Of a stretch of 7,023 nucleotides of DNA, positions 6,412 through 7,023 are shown in pieces (the stretch's first letter is position 1; each line of letters begins with the position of its first letter). Source of the stretch: an uncultured Oscillospiraceae bacterium (GTDB lineage: Bacteria; Bacillota; Clostridia; Oscillospirales; Oscillospiraceae). The notes under the pieces are model-generated. The model worked only from the letters and a program-made list of their open reading frames with translations, was not told the DNA's origin and searched no databases. A program made the position numbers and the translations under genes. The stretch spans positions 1 through 7,023 of the forward strand of contig CAKTKF010000053.1 in assembly GCA_934569215.1 (NCBI GenBank), in the 5' to 3' direction.

Positions 6412-6780
6412 TTAGATGACTTCGGGTGCCAGAGAGAGGATCTTCATGTAGTCTCTTTCTCTCAGCTCGCGGGCCACCGGTCCAAAGATACGGGTACCCT
6501 TGGGGTTCTTGTCTTCCTTGATGATCACGGCCGCGTTCTCATCAAAGCGGACATAGCTGCCGTCCTCACGGCGGACGCCCCGCTTGGTACGGACGATAAC
6601 CGCCTTGACGACCTCGCCCTTCTTCACAGTGCCGCCGGGAGCAGCTTTCCGAACGGAAGCCACGATCACATCGCCGATGTTGCCGTATTTCCGCTTGGAG
6701 CCGCCCAAAACGCGGATGCAGTGGATTTCCTTAGCGCCGGTGTTGTCGGCAACCTTCAGATAGCTTTCTTCCTGAATCAT
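6412..6780 (-). CDS. rplN: 50S ribosomal protein L14
   Basis: L14 lies at the subunit interface and forms intersubunit bridges with 16S rRNA. The 122-residue product begins [19 protein letters not shown] and has the usual five-stranded barrel sequence. The family signature spans residues about 60-87 ([20 protein letters not shown], then DENAAVII), followed by [13 protein letters not shown] (95-107) and the end [10 protein letters not shown]. Length exactly matches the commonest family length. The ATG at 6780 has AAGGAGGT about 9 nt upstream, fused to the rpsQ TAA stop. Gene order rpsQ-rplN-rplX is canonical. Confidence 0.98.
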   Translation of the reverse strand: MIQEESYLKVADNTGAKEIHCIRVLGGSKRKYGNIGDVIVASVRKAAPGGTVKKGEVVKAVIVRTKRGVRREDGSYVRFDENAAVIIKEDKNPKGTRIFGPVARELRERDYMKILSLAPEVI

Positions 6781-6795
6781 AAGTTTCCGACCTCC

Positions 6796-7023
6796 TTACT
6801 TCGCCTTTTCGATGATACGGACCAGTCTCCAGCGCTTGTCCTTGGACAGGGGACGGGTCTCCATGACCTCCACGGTATCGCCGATGCCGCACTCGTTGTT
6901 CTCGTCGTGAGCCTTCAGCTTGTAAGTCCGCTTCATGGTCTTCTTGTACAGAGGATGCTGCACGCTGTCCTCGATTGCAACCACAATGGTCTTGTCCATC
7001 TTATCGGAGACGACCTGACCGAT
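6796..7023 (-). CDS. rpsQ: 30S ribosomal protein S17 (5' end cut by window edge)
   Basis: S17 is a primary 16S rRNA-binding protein of the small-subunit body with an OB fold. The frame stays open to the window edge, giving 75 residues that begin [18 protein letters not shown]. The Met at 6999 is internal: the preceding residues IGQVVSDK match the normal S17 N-terminal region, so the true start lies upstream of 7023, probably about 10 codons away. The family signature [13 protein letters not shown] is present, and the protein ends [13 protein letters not shown]17 is usually about 80-90 residues. The next gene, rplN, starts 15 nt downstream. In typical operons rpmC (L29) lies just upstream, outside this window. 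Confidence 0.96.
   Translation of the reverse strand: MGQVVSDKMDKTIVVAIEDSVQHPLYKKTMKRTYKLKAHDENNECGIGDTVEVMETRPLSKDKRWRLVRIIEKAK

Noticed and set aside
6796..6999. A complete 67-residue S17 starting at the Met at 6999
   Set aside because: The frame is open upstream to the window edge and the extra residues IGQVVSDK match the normal S17 N-terminal region, so this Met is internal.

Overview
The window is an interior slice of a bacterial ribosomal-protein (spc) operon. All 14 genes lie on the minus strand, so transcription runs from position 7023 down to position 1. In transcription order they are rpsQ (5' end cut by the window edge), rplN, rplX, rplE, rpsN, rpsH, rplF, rplR, rpsE, rpmD, rplO, secY, adk and map (3' end cut). 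No operon promoter and no terminator are visible, as expected for an internal slice.

The organism looks like a Firmicute, most probably of class Clostridia. The evidence is the rplO-secY-adk-map order, a short 61-residue zinc-type S14, a four-cysteine (zinc-type) LID in adenylate kinase, and strong AGGAGG Shine-Dalgarno sequences at almost every gene. Base composition looks fairly GC-rich by eye, with codon third positions favouring G or C, which would suit gut Oscillospirales. That finer placement is inference.

Layout: 6796-7023 S17; 6412-6780 L14; 6091-6396 L24; 5530-6072 L5; 5326-5511 S14; 5188-5325 an unusually long, structured gap; 4789-5187 S8; 4229-4774 L6; 3854-4213 L18; 3329-3835 S5; 3132-3314 L30; 2677-3117 L15; 1405-2676 SecY; 749-1387 adenylate kinase; 1-752 methionine aminopeptidase. 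Apart from the rpsN-rpsH gap, genes are 0-18 nt apart, or overlap by 4 nt in the case of adk/map. At five junctions the upstream TAA stop runs directly into the next gene's Shine-Dalgarno sequence.

The genes work together. Ten ribosomal proteins of both subunits, plus the partial S17, are made with the SecY channel that exports nascent proteins. They are followed by an adenylate kinase that balances adenine nucleotides and by the aminopeptidase that removes the initiator methionine from nascent chains.

I see no novel defence, mobile or biosynthetic system. The one stretch not explained by ordinary spc-operon architecture is the 138-nt gap between rpsN and rpsH. It holds an 18-bp imperfect hairpin and a second small hairpin just upstream of the rpsH ribosome binding site. 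It is the best candidate here for undescribed regulation.
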